DNA of 64,000 bases from Bradyrhizobium sp. 164 (GTDB lineage: Bacteria; Pseudomonadota; Alphaproteobacteria; Rhizobiales; Xanthobacteraceae). The stretch covers positions 1 to 64,000 of the forward strand of contig NZ_JADPKA010000077.1 in assembly GCF_023073715.1 (NCBI RefSeq). Direction: 5' to 3'. This document shows, in pieces, positions 33,070 through 43,410 of the stretch (positions are counted from its first letter, which is position 1; each line of letters opens with the position of its first letter). The notes below the pieces were generated by a model that was not told the DNA's origin, did no database searches, and saw nothing but the letters and a program-made list of their open reading frames with translations. The position numbers and the translations under genes are program-made.

Positions 33070-34266
33070 CTAGCTCTTCGGTGCCTGCTTCTCCGACGCA
33101 GTCGCCGGCTTGGCCTTGGCGCCAACCACGCGCACCGCATCCCCATCCGACAGTCCGTCCGGCGGTGCCGTGATGACGCGGTCGTCCGCTGTAATGCCCG
33201 AAGCAAGTTCGATCTCGCGGCCGAGGTCGCGCGCGATGGTCACGGTCTTGAACTGTACCTTGTCGTCCGGGCTGACCGTCGCAACGCGCAGGCCATTGCT
33301 GTTGAAGATCAACGCACTGGCGGGGATGCTGAGCGGCGCGGAGTCGCGCTGCAAGTTGAGCTTCACGCTGGCATAACCGCCGGGCATCAGCTCGCCGCTG
33401 GAATTGTCGAGCCCGAGCTGCATCCGCGTGGTGCCCGAGGCGACGTCGACGGACTGGGAGGAGGCTTCCACGGTCGCCTGGAACGACCGATTCGGATATT
33501 CCGGGAGCGTGATGGTGGCCTTGGCGCCGATCTTGACCGCCGGCACATAGTTCTGGGGCACGTTGACGTAAACACGCAGCTTGGTGATGTCAGAAACCAC
33601 GAACATAGCCGGACCCGCCCCGCCGCCGGCATTGATCAGCGCGCCGACGTCGGTGTCGCGGGCGGTGACGACGCCGTCGAACGGCGCGGTGATCTTCTTG
33701 TAGCCGGCCAGCGCTTCGAGCCGCTCCACGTTGGCCTGGCCCGAATGCACGGCAGCGTTCTTGTTGGAGAGATCGGCAGTGCGCTCGTCGATCTCCTGTG
33801 CCGAGACGAAGTTCGAGGCGACCAGCGTCTTGCGGCGGTTCAGCGTCGCTTCGGACAGCCTGGCGCTGGCCTGCTGGCTAGCGAGGTCGGCGCGGGCCTG
33901 CAAGAGCTGCTGATCGAGGTCTGGCGCCTCGATCTCGGCAATCACCTGCCCTGCCTTGACGCGGGCGCCGATATCGGCGCTCCAGCTCTTCAGGTAACCC
34001 GACACGCGCGCGAAGATCGGCGCGCGGTAATAGGCCTCCAGCCGGCCCGGCAGATCGATGGTGGCGTTGAGGGCCTTGGCGTTGGGCTGGGTCACCGCAA
34101 CGCTCGGAATGGCCTGATCATCGGTCCATTCCTTCAGCTTGGAGCCCTGCTCCTCGCGGGCACGGATGCCCGTGCCCACGACGAGGCCTGCCGCAATCAG
34201 CGCCACCACGCCGAAGATGCCCAATTTCCGGTGCGACACCGGGGAGCGGGTCTCAGTGGGCGACAT
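33070..34266 (-). CDS. RND efflux periplasmic adaptor (membrane fusion protein)
   Basis: A 398-residue HlyD/AcrA-type adaptor. An N-terminal membrane anchor (LGIFGVVALIAAGLVVGTGI), the first lipoyl half (RAPIFARVSGYLKSWSADIGARVKAGQVIAEIEAPDLDQQL), a coiled hairpin (about 125-190), the second lipoyl half (APFDGVVTARDTDVGALI) and beta-barrel/membrane-proximal domains follow in order. The start at 34266 (MSPTETRSP) overlaps the end of the pump gene by 14 bases. It connects the inner-membrane pump to an outer-membrane channel, which is not encoded in the window. Confidence 0.92.
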   Translation of the reverse strand: MSPTETRSPVSHRKLGIFGVVALIAAGLVVGTGIRAREEQGSKLKEWTDDQAIPSVAVTQPNAKALNATIDLPGRLEAYYRAPIFARVSGYLKSWSADIGARVKAGQVIAEIEAPDLDQQLLQARADLASQQASARLSEATLNRRKTLVASNFVSAQEIDERTADLSNKNAAVHSGQANVERLEALAGYKKITAPFDGVVTARDTDVGALINAGGGAGPAMFVVSDITKLRVYVNVPQNYVPAVKIGAKATITLPEYPNRSFQATVEASSQSVDVASGTTRMQLGLDNSSGELMPGGYASVKLNLQRDSAPLSIPASALIFNSNGLRVATVSPDDKVQFKTVTIARDLGREIELASGITADDRVITAPPDGLSDGDAVRVVGAKAKPATASEKQAPKS

Positions 34267-37200
34267 GCGCAGTCTCCAATGGGGCGGCGGCTTTGGCGCC
34301 TTGTTTCTTGTGTACCATGCTGAACACCACGGGAACAAACATCAGCGTGGCGAAGGTTGCAAAGATCAGGCCGCCGATCACGGCGCGGCCGAGCGGCGCA
34401 TTCTGCTCACCGCCCTCGCCGAGGCCCAAGGCCATGGGTGCCATGCCGATGATCATGGCGAGCGCGGTCATCAGGACGGGGCGGAATCGGACGAAACCGG
34501 CTTCCAGCGCAGCGGCGACGGGATCGCCGAGCTCCTCGTAGCGTTCACGCGCGAAGGAGATCACGAGCACGCTGTTGGCGGTGGCAACGCCCATGCACAT
34601 GATGGCACCGGTGAGCGCCGGCACCGACAGCGTGGTCTCCGTCATGAACAGCATCCAGACGATGCCCGCGAGCGCGGCCGGCAACGCCGTGATGATGACG
34701 AAGGGATCGGACCAGGACTGGAAGTTCACGACGATCAGGAAATAGATCAGCACGACGGCGCCAAGCAGGCCGAACAGGAGACCAGTAAAGGCGCTGTTCA
34801 TGGTCTGCACCTGACCGAGCAGCACCACGGACGAGCCCTTCGGCACCTCCTTTGCGGTGTCCGCGATCAGCTGACGGATGTCGGCGGCGACCGCCCCGAG
34901 ATCGCGGCCCGACGTGGTCGCGAAGATCTGCACCATCGACTGAATGTCGTACTGCGAGACCACCGCGCTCGAGGTCGAGCGCTTGATGTCGGCGATGCCG
35001 CCGAGGATCGGCGATTGCGCATTGCCGGTCGCGGTGATCGGCAGCGTCTGAAGCGCGCTGAGCGAGTCGATCTGGTATTGCGGCGTCTGCATCACGATCG
35101 AGTACGACACGCCGTTGTCGGGGTTGAGGTAGTAGGTCGGCGCGACCTGCGAGGAGCCGGCGAGATTGACGACGAGGCTGTTGGTGACGTCACGTTCCGT
35201 CAGACCGACATATTGCGCGCGGGTGCGATCAACATCGATATTGAATGTCGGATTGTTTGGCGATTGCTGGATGCGCGCATCGGCAACGCCGGGAATCTTG
35301 CGGACCTTGGCCAGCAGATTATTGGCGTAAACGAAATTGGCGCTGACATTGGCGCCGCGAATCTGGAGGTCGATCGGCGCCGGCGCGCCAAAGTTCAGGA
35401 TCTGGCTGACGATGTCGGCGGGCAGGAACGCGAAGCTGACGCCGGGGAACAATCGCGGCAGCTGCTCACGCAGCACGCGTACATGCTCTTCGGTCGGCTT
35501 ATGGCCTTCTTTCAGCTTGATCTGGATGTCGCCGTCCTGCGGGCCGATCACGCCGGTGTTGTTGTAGGTCATGTTGATGCCGGAGATCGGCATGCCGATG
35601 TTGTCGGTCATGGTCTCGATCTCGCCCGGGATCAACTTGCGGACCGCCTTCTGCACGTCGGCGAGCTGGTTGGCGGTCTCCTCGACGCGGGTGCCGACCT
35701 GGATGCGGACATGCATCAGGATGTTGCCGGCATCGACCGCGGGGAAGAAGTTGCGCCCGAGGAACGGCACCAGGGCAAAGGACGCGCCGACCACGCAGAG
35801 GAAGCCGATCACGAACACCGCACGCTGCACCAACGCGAGGCCGAGCAAACCACGATAGAAGCTGCGAATGCGCTCGAACCGCGCCTCGAAGCCGCGCTGG
35901 AACCAGACGAAGGGATTGCGCGACTTCGGCGGCCCGCCCTCGTGATGGACATGCGCATGCAGCAGGTAGTTCGCCATGGTCGGCACCAGCGTGCGCGACA
36001 GGATGAACGACCAGATCATCGCGAACATCACGGCTTCGGCCATCGGCACGAACAGGAAGCGCGCGACGCCGGTGAGGAAGAACATCGGCACGAACACGAT
36101 GCAGATGCAGAGCAGCGACACAAAGGCCGGCGTCACGATCTGGTTGGCACCATCGAGGATCGACTGTTCGACCGGCTTGCCCTGCTCCAGATGGTAATTG
36201 ATGTTCTCGATCGTGACCGTCGCGTCGTCGACGAGAATGCCGACGGCGAGCGCAAGGCCGCCGAGTGTCATGATGTTCAGCGTCTCGCCGATCGCCGACA
36301 GCATGATGATGGCACCCAGCACCGACAGCGGGATGGAGACCGCGATGATGATGGTCGAGCGCCAGCTGCCGAGGAACAACAGGATCATGACGCTGGTGAG
36401 CAGCGCCGCGATCACACCTTCGAAGGCAACGCCCTGGATCGCGCCGCGGACGAACACCGATTGATCACCGATGAAGCCGATCTTCAGTGCGTCGGGCAGC
36501 TGGTCCTTGACCTCGATGACCTTCTGCTTGATGCCGGCGATGATATCGAGTGTCGAGGTCGCGCCCGCCTTCAGCACCATCATCAGCACCGAGCGGTTGC
36601 CGTCGACATGGACGATGTTGGTCTGCGGCGGATTGCCATCGCGCACGCTCGCGACGTCGCGGACGTAGACCATCGCGCCGTTGACGGTCCTGATCGGCAG
36701 ATTGCCGAGCTCGTCGATCCGGAGCGGCGAGTTGTTGAGCTGGATGTTGTATTCGAACTGGCCGATCTTCTGGGTGCCGACCGGCGTGATGAGGTTCTGG
36801 GCGGCGAGCGCGTTGGCAACGTCCTGGCCCGAGAGGCCGCGGGCCTGGAGCGCGGTCGGATCGAGGTCGATCTGAACCTGGCGCTGCTTGCCGCCGAACG
36901 GGTACGGGATCGCCCCCCCGGGCACAGTGACCAGCGGCGTGCGAAGCTGATTGATGCCGATATCGGCGAGGTTCTGCTCGGTGAGGCCTTCACCCGACAG
37001 CGCCACCTGGATGATCGGAACGGTGGAGGCGGAGTAGTTCAGGATCAAGGGCGGCGTCGCGCCAGGCGGCATCTGCTTGAGCAGCGTCTGCGAGATGGCG
37101 GTGACTTGCGCGTTCGCGGTACGGATATCGACGTTGGGCTGGAAGAAGATCTTGATGATGCCGAAACCGTTATAGGAATTGGCAGTGATGTGCTCGATAT

Positions 37201-37432
37201 CGTTGACCGTCGTCGTCAGCGCGCGCTGGAACGGCGTCGTAATGCGGCCGGACATCTGGTCGGGCGGCAGGCCGGTGTACTGCCAGACCACGCCGATCAC
37301 GGGAATGCGAATGTCCGGGAAGATATCAGTCGGTGTCCGCAGCGCCGCCAGCGGCCCAATGATCAGCAGCAGCAGCGCGAGCACGACGAAAGTATAGGGC
37401 CGGCTCAGGGCAATACGGACCAGAGCAATCAT
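34253..37432 (-). CDS. RND efflux permease, HAE1 family (AcrB/MdtB-like)
   Basis: A 1059-residue inner-membrane proton-driven pump. It starts IRIALSRPYTFVVLALLLLIIG, has the proton-relay aspartate pair in GILVDDATVTIENI (TM4, about residues 400-410), two large periplasmic loops and twelve membrane segments. The C-terminus includes LMTALAMIIGMAPMALGLGEGGEQNAPLGRAVIGGL. The likely cargo is hydrophobic compounds. The permease precedes the adaptor in the operon, and 3' overlap suggests coupled translation. A strong antisense frame (34139-37525) is only its shadow. Confidence 0.95.
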   Translation of the reverse strand: MIALVRIALSRPYTFVVLALLLLIIGPLAALRTPTDIFPDIRIPVIGVVWQYTGLPPDQMSGRITTPFQRALTTTVNDIEHITANSYNGFGIIKIFFQPNVDIRTANAQVTAISQTLLKQMPPGATPPLILNYSASTVPIIQVALSGEGLTEQNLADIGINQLRTPLVTVPGGAIPYPFGGKQRQVQIDLDPTALQARGLSGQDVANALAAQNLITPVGTQKIGQFEYNIQLNNSPLRIDELGNLPIRTVNGAMVYVRDVASVRDGNPPQTNIVHVDGNRSVLMMVLKAGATSTLDIIAGIKQKVIEVKDQLPDALKIGFIGDQSVFVRGAIQGVAFEGVIAALLTSVMILLFLGSWRSTIIIAVSIPLSVLGAIIMLSAIGETLNIMTLGGLALAVGILVDDATVTIENINYHLEQGKPVEQSILDGANQIVTPAFVSLLCICIVFVPMFFLTGVARFLFVPMAEAVMFAMIWSFILSRTLVPTMANYLLHAHVHHEGGPPKSRNPFVWFQRGFEARFERIRSFYRGLLGLALVQRAVFVIGFLCVVGASFALVPFLGRNFFPAVDAGNILMHVRIQVGTRVEETANQLADVQKAVRKLIPGEIETMTDNIGMPISGINMTYNNTGVIGPQDGDIQIKLKEGHKPTEEHVRVLREQLPRLFPGVSFAFLPADIVSQILNFGAPAPIDLQIRGANVSANFVYANNLLAKVRKIPGVADARIQQSPNNPTFNIDVDRTRAQYVGLTERDVTNSLVVNLAGSSQVAPTYYLNPDNGVSYSIVMQTPQYQIDSLSALQTLPITATGNAQSPILGGIADIKRSTSSAVVSQYDIQSMVQIFATTSGRDLGAVAADIRQLIADTAKEVPKGSSVVLLGQVQTMNSAFTGLLFGLLGAVVLIYFLIVVNFQSWSDPFVIITALPAALAGIVWMLFMTETTLSVPALTGAIMCMGVATANSVLVISFARERYEELGDPVAAALEAGFVRFRPVLMTALAMIIGMAPMALGLGEGGEQNAPLGRAVIGGLIFATFATLMFVPVVFSMVHKKQGAKAAAPLETAHVAH

Positions 37433-37507
37433 GCGCCAGGCAATTCCAGGTCAAGCAAGAATGTGGAAATCCGCCCCCGGGGCGACCCCCATCTCCCTTT
37501 ACCCGAG

Positions 37508-37535
37508 CGCCGCCGGAAACGCTAACCTCCGGCGG
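37508..37535. terminator. GC-rich hairpin between MCP and RND genes
   Basis: GCCGCCGG and CCGGCGGC arms around a short centre. It stands about 70 bases beyond the MCP stop in its direction of transcription and could end that transcript. There is no T-run, so intrinsic termination would be weak. Confidence 0.4.
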
Positions 37536-37602
37536 CCTTCGCGCATTCACTTCCCTGCTACCGCACTGCGAAATCTACATCGCAGCCATGCGGCCGCGTG
37601 CC

Positions 37603-39294
37603 TCAGGCGGCGCGCACGTCGGACAGGAACTTGCCGACTTCATTCTTCAGCCGGTTCGAATCGTTCGACAGCATCTGCGCCGCCGAGAGCACCTGCGAGG
37701 AGGCCGTGCCGGTCTCGGTCGCGCCGCGCTGCACGTCGGTGATGTTGGCGGAGACCTGCTGGGTGCCCTGCGCCGCCTGCTGCACGTTGCGCGCGATCTC
37801 CTGGGTTGCCGCGCCCTGCTCTTCCACGGCCGCCGCGATCGCCGACGAGATCTCCGACAGGCGCTCGATGGTCGAGGAGATCTCCTTGATGGCGCCGACT
37901 GAATCGTTCGTCGCCGCCTGGATGCCGGATATCTGCTGGCCGATCTCGCCGGTCGCCTTCGCTGTCTGCTCGGCCAGCGCCTTCACCTCGGAGGCGACCA
38001 CCGCAAAGCCGCGGCCGGCTTCACCGGCGCGCGCGGCCTCGATAGTGGCGTTCAGCGCCAAGAGATTGGTCTGGCCGGCGATGGTGTTGATGAGCTCGAC
38101 GACGTCGCCGATGCGGGACGCCGCTTTGGACAGTTCGCTGACGCGCTCGGTGGTCGCGCGCGCCTGGCCGACGGCGTCGCCCGCCATCCGCGCCGATTCC
38201 TGCACCTGACGGCTGATCTCACCGACTGACGAGGCCATCTCCTCGGTCGCCGAGGCCACCGACTGCACGTTGGTCGAGGCTTCCTCCGAAGCTCCGGCAA
38301 CTGTGGTCGCCAGCCGCTGCGAGCGGTCGGCCGTCGAGGTCAGCGTCGAGGCGGAGGCTTCGAGCTGGGTCGAGGCCGACGAGACGGTCTGGACGATCTC
38401 GCCGATCATCGTTTCGAATTCGCGGGTGATGCTGTCGACGCGGCGGCCGCGCTCGATCTTGGCTTCGGCGTCGGCCGCGGCAGCTTCGTCCGCCGCCCTC
38501 TTGGCGATCAGCGCCTCCTTGAAGACCTGGAGCACATCGGCCATGGCGCCGATCTCGGTCTTCTCGCCGCGATGCGGGACTTCGGCACTGAGGTCACCCT
38601 TGCCCAGCGCCTGCATGGGATCGGTGATGGAGCTGATGCCCCGGGAGACGTCACGAACAAGATAAAAACTGACGCCGATACCAATGACGACCGCCGCACC
38701 GAGAATGAGTGAGACCAGCATGAAGGCATGATCATAGCTGTCGTCAGCGTCTCGCGCGGCCTGATCCGCGCCCTTGGTGTTGAGCTCGATGTCCCGCCTC
38801 AAAATCTCGTCCGCCTGCAGCCCGATCTTGTTGACCGTCTTGCTGTTCAACTCGTGCGCTTCGTGCGGAATCTTGCCGGCCTCCTTGCGCGACAGGGCCA
38901 TCACCTCCTGTGTGCCCTTCTTGTAGTCTTCCCACAGCTTGGACCACTCGCTGTAGAGCGCCCGTTCCTCAAGCGACGTGATCATGGCTTCATACGACTG
39001 CCGAAGCTTGGTATTCGCCTCGATCACGGTCCCAAGCGTTTTTTCCGCCGCCAGCTTCTCTTCCAACGTTTCGGACAGCATGTGCTCGCGGATCACGTTG
39101 CGATAGGTGATCACGCCGGCGCGCAGTTCGGCCAGCACGCGCACGCTGGGCATCCAGTTCGTGGTGATGTCGACGGTGTTGGCATTCATCGACCGCATCT
39201 TCATGACGGCGAGCAGACCCATGCCGGTCATTGCGACCAGCAGGAATGCCACGACACTGATGATCTTGGCGCGGATGGAAATAGTGGCGAACAT
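37603..39294 (-). CDS. Methyl-accepting chemotaxis protein
   Basis: A 563-residue transmembrane chemoreceptor. TM1 lies at about 10-30 ([20 protein letters not shown]), a four-helix-bundle periplasmic sensor at about 31-190, TM2 at about 192-213 ([23 protein letters not shown]), HAMP at about 214-266, and the signalling hairpin with the conserved tip [35 protein letters not shown] at about 440-475. The start at 39294 ([11 protein letters not shown]) replaces the longer 39345 frame. The sensed compound is unknown, but the L-threonate genes lie directly upstream on the same strand. Confidence 0.93.
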   Translation of the reverse strand: MFATISIRAKIISVVAFLLVAMTGMGLLAVMKMRSMNANTVDITTNWMPSVRVLAELRAGVITYRNVIREHMLSETLEEKLAAEKTLGTVIEANTKLRQSYEAMITSLEERALYSEWSKLWEDYKKGTQEVMALSRKEAGKIPHEAHELNSKTVNKIGLQADEILRRDIELNTKGADQAARDADDSYDHAFMLVSLILGAAVVIGIGVSFYLVRDVSRGISSITDPMQALGKGDLSAEVPHRGEKTEIGAMADVLQVFKEALIAKRAADEAAAADAEAKIERGRRVDSITREFETMIGEIVQTVSSASTQLEASASTLTSTADRSQRLATTVAGASEEASTNVQSVASATEEMASSVGEISRQVQESARMAGDAVGQARATTERVSELSKAASRIGDVVELINTIAGQTNLLALNATIEAARAGEAGRGFAVVASEVKALAEQTAKATGEIGQQISGIQAATNDSVGAIKEISSTIERLSEISSAIAAAVEEQGAATQEIARNVQQAAQGTQQVSANITDVQRGATETGTASSQVLSAAQMLSNDSNRLKNEVGKFLSDVRAA

Positions 39295-39461
39295 GAACTG
39301 GGTCTCTTTGTGCTGGCCGGTGCGCGTCCGGGAACTACGAATCAAACAAAAGGAGCAGCACCGACATCCGACACCAGAGCACCTGCGCAGATGTTAACTA
39401 CGACTCCGTACGAGTACGGAAAGCCGAAAGAAATGAACAGGCAGCTAACAATGCTCTGCGC

Positions 39462-40736
39462 TCAGCGCATGAGCTTAAGCGCGTCCGTGAAAAACTCCGG
39501 GCCACCGAAATTTCCGGACTTTAGCGCAAGCAGCATCTCGCCTGTCTCTGCACCGACCGCGCGCAACACCGGGACACCCGCCGCGATTTCCACTCCTACG
39601 AGAAATCCGGGAATCCTCAACCGGTCGACCACGGAGCCTGACGTCTCGCCACCCGCGACGATCAAGCGCCGAACGCCCGCCTGCACCAGGCCTTCGGCAA
39701 TGTCGGCCATGGCCTGCTCGATGGCATGCCCGGCCGCATCGCGGCCGTGACGCGCCTGAACGGCGGCAACGGCTTCCGGTGTCGCGCTCGAGGCGATCAG
39801 GACAGGGCCATCCGCCAGCCGCGGTCTCGCCCAGGCCAGCGCCCGCTGCGCTTCGCCGCCCCCCGCGACGATCTGCTCGGGATCAAGATGTAACACCGGC
39901 ATGACACGCTCGGCATTGGCGATCTGCTGAAGCGTTGCCTGGGAGCAGCTTCCGGCAAGGCAGGCCGCCGGCCCGCCAACCGCGGCGCCCGTCCCGCCTG
40001 CCGCCGTCGACTTGACCTTGCCTGTCGACACCAGCGCACGAGCGAGGCCAAGGCCGATGCCGGAGGCGCCGACCGAGAGCCGATGTTCGGCGGCGACGAG
40101 GCCGATCGTCTCGAGGTCGCGGTCGAACACGGCGTCGATGATCGCGGCACCGATGCCCTTGTCCGCGAGTTCGGCCAGGCGCGCCCGCACGGCGTCTGCA
40201 CCGCGCGAGACTGTGGCGAGATCGACGAGGCCGATTTGCGTCTTGCTCTGGCGCGCCAAGACGCGCACCAGGTTGGAATCGTGCATCGGGTTGAGCGGAT
40301 GGTCCTTCAGCGGGCTCTCGTTCAGCGGCACGGCGCCGACGAAGAGGTTGCCCTGGTAGACGGTGCGTCCTGTTTCCGGAAAGGCCGGCGTCACCAGCAC
40401 GGCGGTTTCGCCGCATTCGGCGCGCAAGGCGTCCATCACCGGCCCGATATTGCCGGCATCGGTGGAATCGAAGGTCGAACAGATCTTGAACAGCACGTGG
40501 CCCGCGCCGCGGCCGCGCAACCATGTCTCCGCCGCGCGTGAGCGCGACACGGCAACGCTGGCGTCGATCGAACGGCTCTTCAGTGACACCACGACGGCGT
40601 CGACCTCGGGCAGCGCGAGATCGTTCGCGGGCACACCGATCGTCTGCACGGTACGCAGGCCCGCTCGCGTCAGCGTATTGGCGAGGTCGGAGGCGCCGGT
40701 GTAGTCGTCGGCGATGCAGCCCAACGCAAGTATCAC
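39462..40736 (-). CDS. otnK: 3-oxo-tetronate kinase OtnK (four-carbon acid sugar kinase)
   Basis: A 424-residue DUF1537-type kinase that phosphorylates 3-dehydro-L-erythronate (or its D form) at C4. The sequence starts LGCIADDYTGASDLANTLTRAGL, the signature substrate/Asp motif, and continues with KICSTFDSTDAGNIGPVMDAL; the C-terminal ATP domain includes VAGGETSGSVVDRL. Its start overlaps the otnI stop by four bases (ATGA). Together with ltnD, otnI and otnC it forms a complete threonate route. Confidence 0.92.
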   Translation of the reverse strand: MILALGCIADDYTGASDLANTLTRAGLRTVQTIGVPANDLALPEVDAVVVSLKSRSIDASVAVSRSRAAETWLRGRGAGHVLFKICSTFDSTDAGNIGPVMDALRAECGETAVLVTPAFPETGRTVYQGNLFVGAVPLNESPLKDHPLNPMHDSNLVRVLARQSKTQIGLVDLATVSRGADAVRARLAELADKGIGAAIIDAVFDRDLETIGLVAAEHRLSVGASGIGLGLARALVSTGKVKSTAAGGTGAAVGGPAACLAGSCSQATLQQIANAERVMPVLHLDPEQIVAGGGEAQRALAWARPRLADGPVLIASSATPEAVAAVQARHGRDAAGHAIEQAMADIAEGLVQAGVRRLIVAGGETSGSVVDRLRIPGFLVGVEIAAGVPVLRAVGAETGEMLLALKSGNFGGPEFFTDALKLMR

Positions 40737-41515
40737 GGCTTCACTCCCGCGTAAGGCTCGAACCAGGCGAGCCCATCCGTTGTCTTGCCGCGCGGATTGT
40801 ATTCGCAGCCGACGAAGCCGGCATAGCCGAGCCGGTCGAGCTCAGTGAACAGGAACGGATAGTTCAGCTCCTCGCCGTCAGGCTCGTTGCGCGAGGGGAT
40901 GCTGGCGATCTGGATGTGGCCGATGATCGGCATCATCTCGCGCAGCCGCATGGTGACGTCGCCGTGGATGATCTGGCAGTGATAGATGTCGAACTGGAGT
41001 TTTAGGTTCGGCAGCCTCAACTCCTGGATCAGGTCGCGGGCGAAGCCGAAATCGTTGAGGAAGTAGCCGGGCACGTTGCGTGCATTGATCGGTTCGATCA
41101 CGATATCGATGCCGTGCGGCGCGAAGAACTCCGCGGCCCACGTCACCGATTTGTAGAAGGCCTCGATCGCGACGCGCTCGCCCCGATTGGCGATGCCGGC
41201 CATCAGGTGCAGGCGCTTGACGCCAGTCGCCTGGGCGTACGGCAATGCCCTCCCCAGGCTCGCCTTCAGATCGGAGAACCGCGCCGGTAACGCGGCAAAA
41301 CCCTTGTCGCCGGCATTCCAGTCGCCCGGCGGCAGGTTGAACAGCGCCTGGGTCAGACCGTTGCGCTTGAGCCGCTCGCCGACCGCCTCGGCCGGATGCT
41401 CATAGGGAAAGAGAAACTCGACTGCGGTGAAGCCCGCTTGCGCGGCGGCATCGAAGCGGTCGAGGAACGGCACCTCGGTGAACATCATCGAGAGATTGGC
41501 GGCAAAACGGGGCAT
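40733..41515 (-). CDS. otnI: 2-oxo-tetronate isomerase OtnI
   Basis: A 260-residue hydroxypyruvate-isomerase-family TIM barrel: MPRFAANLSMMFTEVPFLDRFDAAAQAGFTAVEFLFPYEH, then IEPINARNVPGYFLND (metal-ligand Glu), KLQFDIYHCQIIHGD and QIASIPSRNEPDGEELNYPFLF, all typical of OtnI/Hyi. It interconverts 2- and 3-dehydro-tetronates. The start at 41515 follows the ltnD stop by 16 bases. Confidence 0.92.
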   Translation of the reverse strand: MPRFAANLSMMFTEVPFLDRFDAAAQAGFTAVEFLFPYEHPAEAVGERLKRNGLTQALFNLPPGDWNAGDKGFAALPARFSDLKASLGRALPYAQATGVKRLHLMAGIANRGERVAIEAFYKSVTWAAEFFAPHGIDIVIEPINARNVPGYFLNDFGFARDLIQELRLPNLKLQFDIYHCQIIHGDVTMRLREMMPIIGHIQIASIPSRNEPDGEELNYPFLFTELDRLGYAGFVGCEYNPRGKTTDGLAWFEPYAGVKP

Positions 41516-41531
41516 CGGAATCCTCTCAGCT

Positions 41532-42449
41532 CTACTTGTCGCCGGGCAGCTTGACGCCGGTGACCTGCGCATACATCCGCGCCACCGAAGCGTCGTCGTC
41601 ACGGCCCATGCCCGCGGCTGACGTCATCAGAAACATCTGGAGCGCGGCGGCGGAGACCGGCACCGGGAATCTGGCGCTGCGCGCCATGTCCTGGATGATG
41701 CCGAGGTCTTTGACGAAGATCTCGACCGCGCTGCGCGGCGTGTAGTCGCCATCGAGCACGTGCGGCATCCGGTTCTCGAACATCCAGGAATTGCCGGCGG
41801 AGGCTGTGATCACCTCATAGACTTTGCGAATGTCGAGGCCCTGCTTGGCCGCGAACGCCATCGCTTCGCTGGCGGCGGCAATGTGCACGCCAGCGAGGAG
41901 CTGGTTGATCATCTTGAACGCGGCGCCCTGCCCTGCGGCGTCACCGAGCTCATAGACCTTTGCGGCCATGGCATCGAGAGCTGGACGCGCCTTGGCAAAA
42001 GCGGTGGAGCTACCGGACGCGAGGATGGTCAGCTCGCCTTGCGCGGCGCGCTGCGCCCCACCGGAGATCGGCGCATCCAGATAATGCCGGCCGGTCGCCT
42101 CAAACTGCTTGGCAAGACGCCGCGCGACATCCGGGTCCATGGTGGCCGAGGATATGAAGACGCTGCCCTTCGGCATGGTCTCGGCGGCGCCATCCTTGCC
42201 GAACAGGATGGCTTCGGTCTGGGCAGCGTTGACCACGACGCTGACGACGATGTCGGCGTCCTTGGCAGCGTCAGCCGGCGTCTTGGCGCCCGCGCCGCCG
42301 TCCTCCACGAAACGCGCGACGGCATCGTCGGAGACGTCGCACCCGGTGACGGCATGGCCGGCGCGTTTCAGCGAGGTCGCCATGCCAAAGCCCATCGAGC
42401 CGAGCCCGATCACGACGATGCGCTGATTTTGTGACGTGGAGGCGGACAT
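41532..42449 (-). CDS. ltnD: L-threonate dehydrogenase LtnD
   Basis: A 305-residue beta-hydroxyacid dehydrogenase. NAD-binding GLGSMGFGMATSLKRAGH (about 14-31), the substrate motif DAPISGGAQRAAQGELTILASG (about 119-140) with the S-G-G core, and the catalytic lysine in GAAFKMINQLLAG (about 170-180) are all seen. It oxidises L-threonate at C2 to 2-dehydro-L-erythronate, the first step. It is the promoter-proximal gene of ltnD-otnI-otnK; otnC is divergent 104 bases away. Confidence 0.9.
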   Translation of the reverse strand: MSASTSQNQRIVVIGLGSMGFGMATSLKRAGHAVTGCDVSDDAVARFVEDGGAGAKTPADAAKDADIVVSVVVNAAQTEAILFGKDGAAETMPKGSVFISSATMDPDVARRLAKQFEATGRHYLDAPISGGAQRAAQGELTILASGSSTAFAKARPALDAMAAKVYELGDAAGQGAAFKMINQLLAGVHIAAASEAMAFAAKQGLDIRKVYEVITASAGNSWMFENRMPHVLDGDYTPRSAVEIFVKDLGIIQDMARSARFPVPVSAAALQMFLMTSAAGMGRDDDASVARMYAQVTGVKLPGDK

Positions 42450-42553
42450 GCAACTGACCCTTGCGAACGTTTCCCGGACCGCCGCCCTTTGCGGCGGCTC
42501 GGCGAACCGATAACACGGCTTGGCCGCGCTGCCAAAGCGTGAGACAAGCAGGC

Positions 42554-43228
42554 ATGACGGCCATGAGCAACGAGACACGGCTGCGCGAGGATATCTGCCG
42601 CTTCGGGCGGTCGCTGTTCGAGCGCGGGCTGACGCCGGGCTCCTCCGGCAATATCAGCGTCAGGCTGGACGGCGGCGGTTGGCTGGTGACGCCGACCAAC
42701 GCCTCGCTTGGCTTCCTCGATCCGGCGCGGCTGTCGCGGCTCGACGATCAGGGCCGGCTGGTTTCGGGCGATGCGCCGACCAAGGAAGTTCCGCTGCACA
42801 CTGCGCTCTACGACACGCGCGGGAGCGCGCGCGCGATCGTGCACCTGCACTCGACCCATTCGGTTGCGCTCTCGATGCTGCCCGACATCGACCCGCGCGC
42901 CGCGCTGCCGCCGATGACGGCCTATTATCTAATGAAATGCGGCGCCACCGCGCTCGTGCCGTATTATCGCCCTGGCGATCGTGCGGTCGCGGATGCGATC
43001 AAAGGGCTGGCGGGGAAATATTCATCGGTGCTGCTCGCCAATCACGGCCCGGTCGTCGCCGGCGACACGCTGGAAGCGGCCGTGTTTGCGACCGAGGAGC
43101 TGGAGGAGACGGCGAAGCTGTATCTGTTGCTGCGCGGGATGAACCCACGATACCTCTCGCCGGATCAGGTGACGGATCTGGTGAAGGTGTTTGGAGTGAC
43201 GCTGCCGGAGCATAGGGATGGGCATTAG
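42554..43228 (+). CDS. otnC: 3-oxo-tetronate 4-phosphate decarboxylase OtnC
   Basis: A 224-residue class II aldolase/adducin-fold enzyme that decarboxylates 3-dehydro-tetronate 4-phosphate to dihydroxyacetone phosphate. Zinc-binding HLHSTHS (about 98-104) and the late histidine in LANHGPVVAGD (about 161) are present, with GLTPGSSGNISVR (substrate loop) near residue 27. Two starts, 42554 and 42563, are possible; I chose the first. It is transcribed away from the other three genes of the pathway, an unusual split. Confidence 0.88.
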   Translation: MTAMSNETRLREDICRFGRSLFERGLTPGSSGNISVRLDGGGWLVTPTNASLGFLDPARLSRLDDQGRLVSGDAPTKEVPLHTALYDTRGSARAIVHLHSTHSVALSMLPDIDPRAALPPMTAYYLMKCGATALVPYYRPGDRAVADAIKGLAGKYSSVLLANHGPVVAGDTLEAAVFATEELEETAKLYLLLRGMNPRYLSPDQVTDLVKVFGVTLPEHRDGH

Positions 43229-43271
43229 TGTCGTGCGGTCATCGGCGCCCTAACGCCGCCTCACCCAGCGC

Positions 43272-43377
43272 TGTCATTCCCCGCGAAGACGGGGAATCTA
43301 GTACGCCGCGGCTTGTCCGTATTTCACTGACGCCTCTGGAATACTGGATCGCCCGCCTTCGCGGGCGATGACACCGA
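43272..43377. repeat. Intergenic repeat, family E (copy 2)
   Basis: GTCATTCCCCGCGAAGACGGGGAAT, then GTACGCCGCGGCTT and CGCCTCTGGAATACTGGATCGCCCGCC...GGCGGGCGATGACA. It lies between the convergent otnC and livF genes and may terminate both. Confidence 0.75.
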
Positions 43378-43410
43378 GTGTGCGGAGCGTGAATGCCGCA
43401 CACGCCACAG

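Noticed and set aside
34139-37525. Open frame of 1128 codons on the plus strand
   Set aside because: It is antisense to the RND permease, has a composition rich in D, R, H and A typical of reverse-frame reading in GC-rich DNA, and shows no domain.
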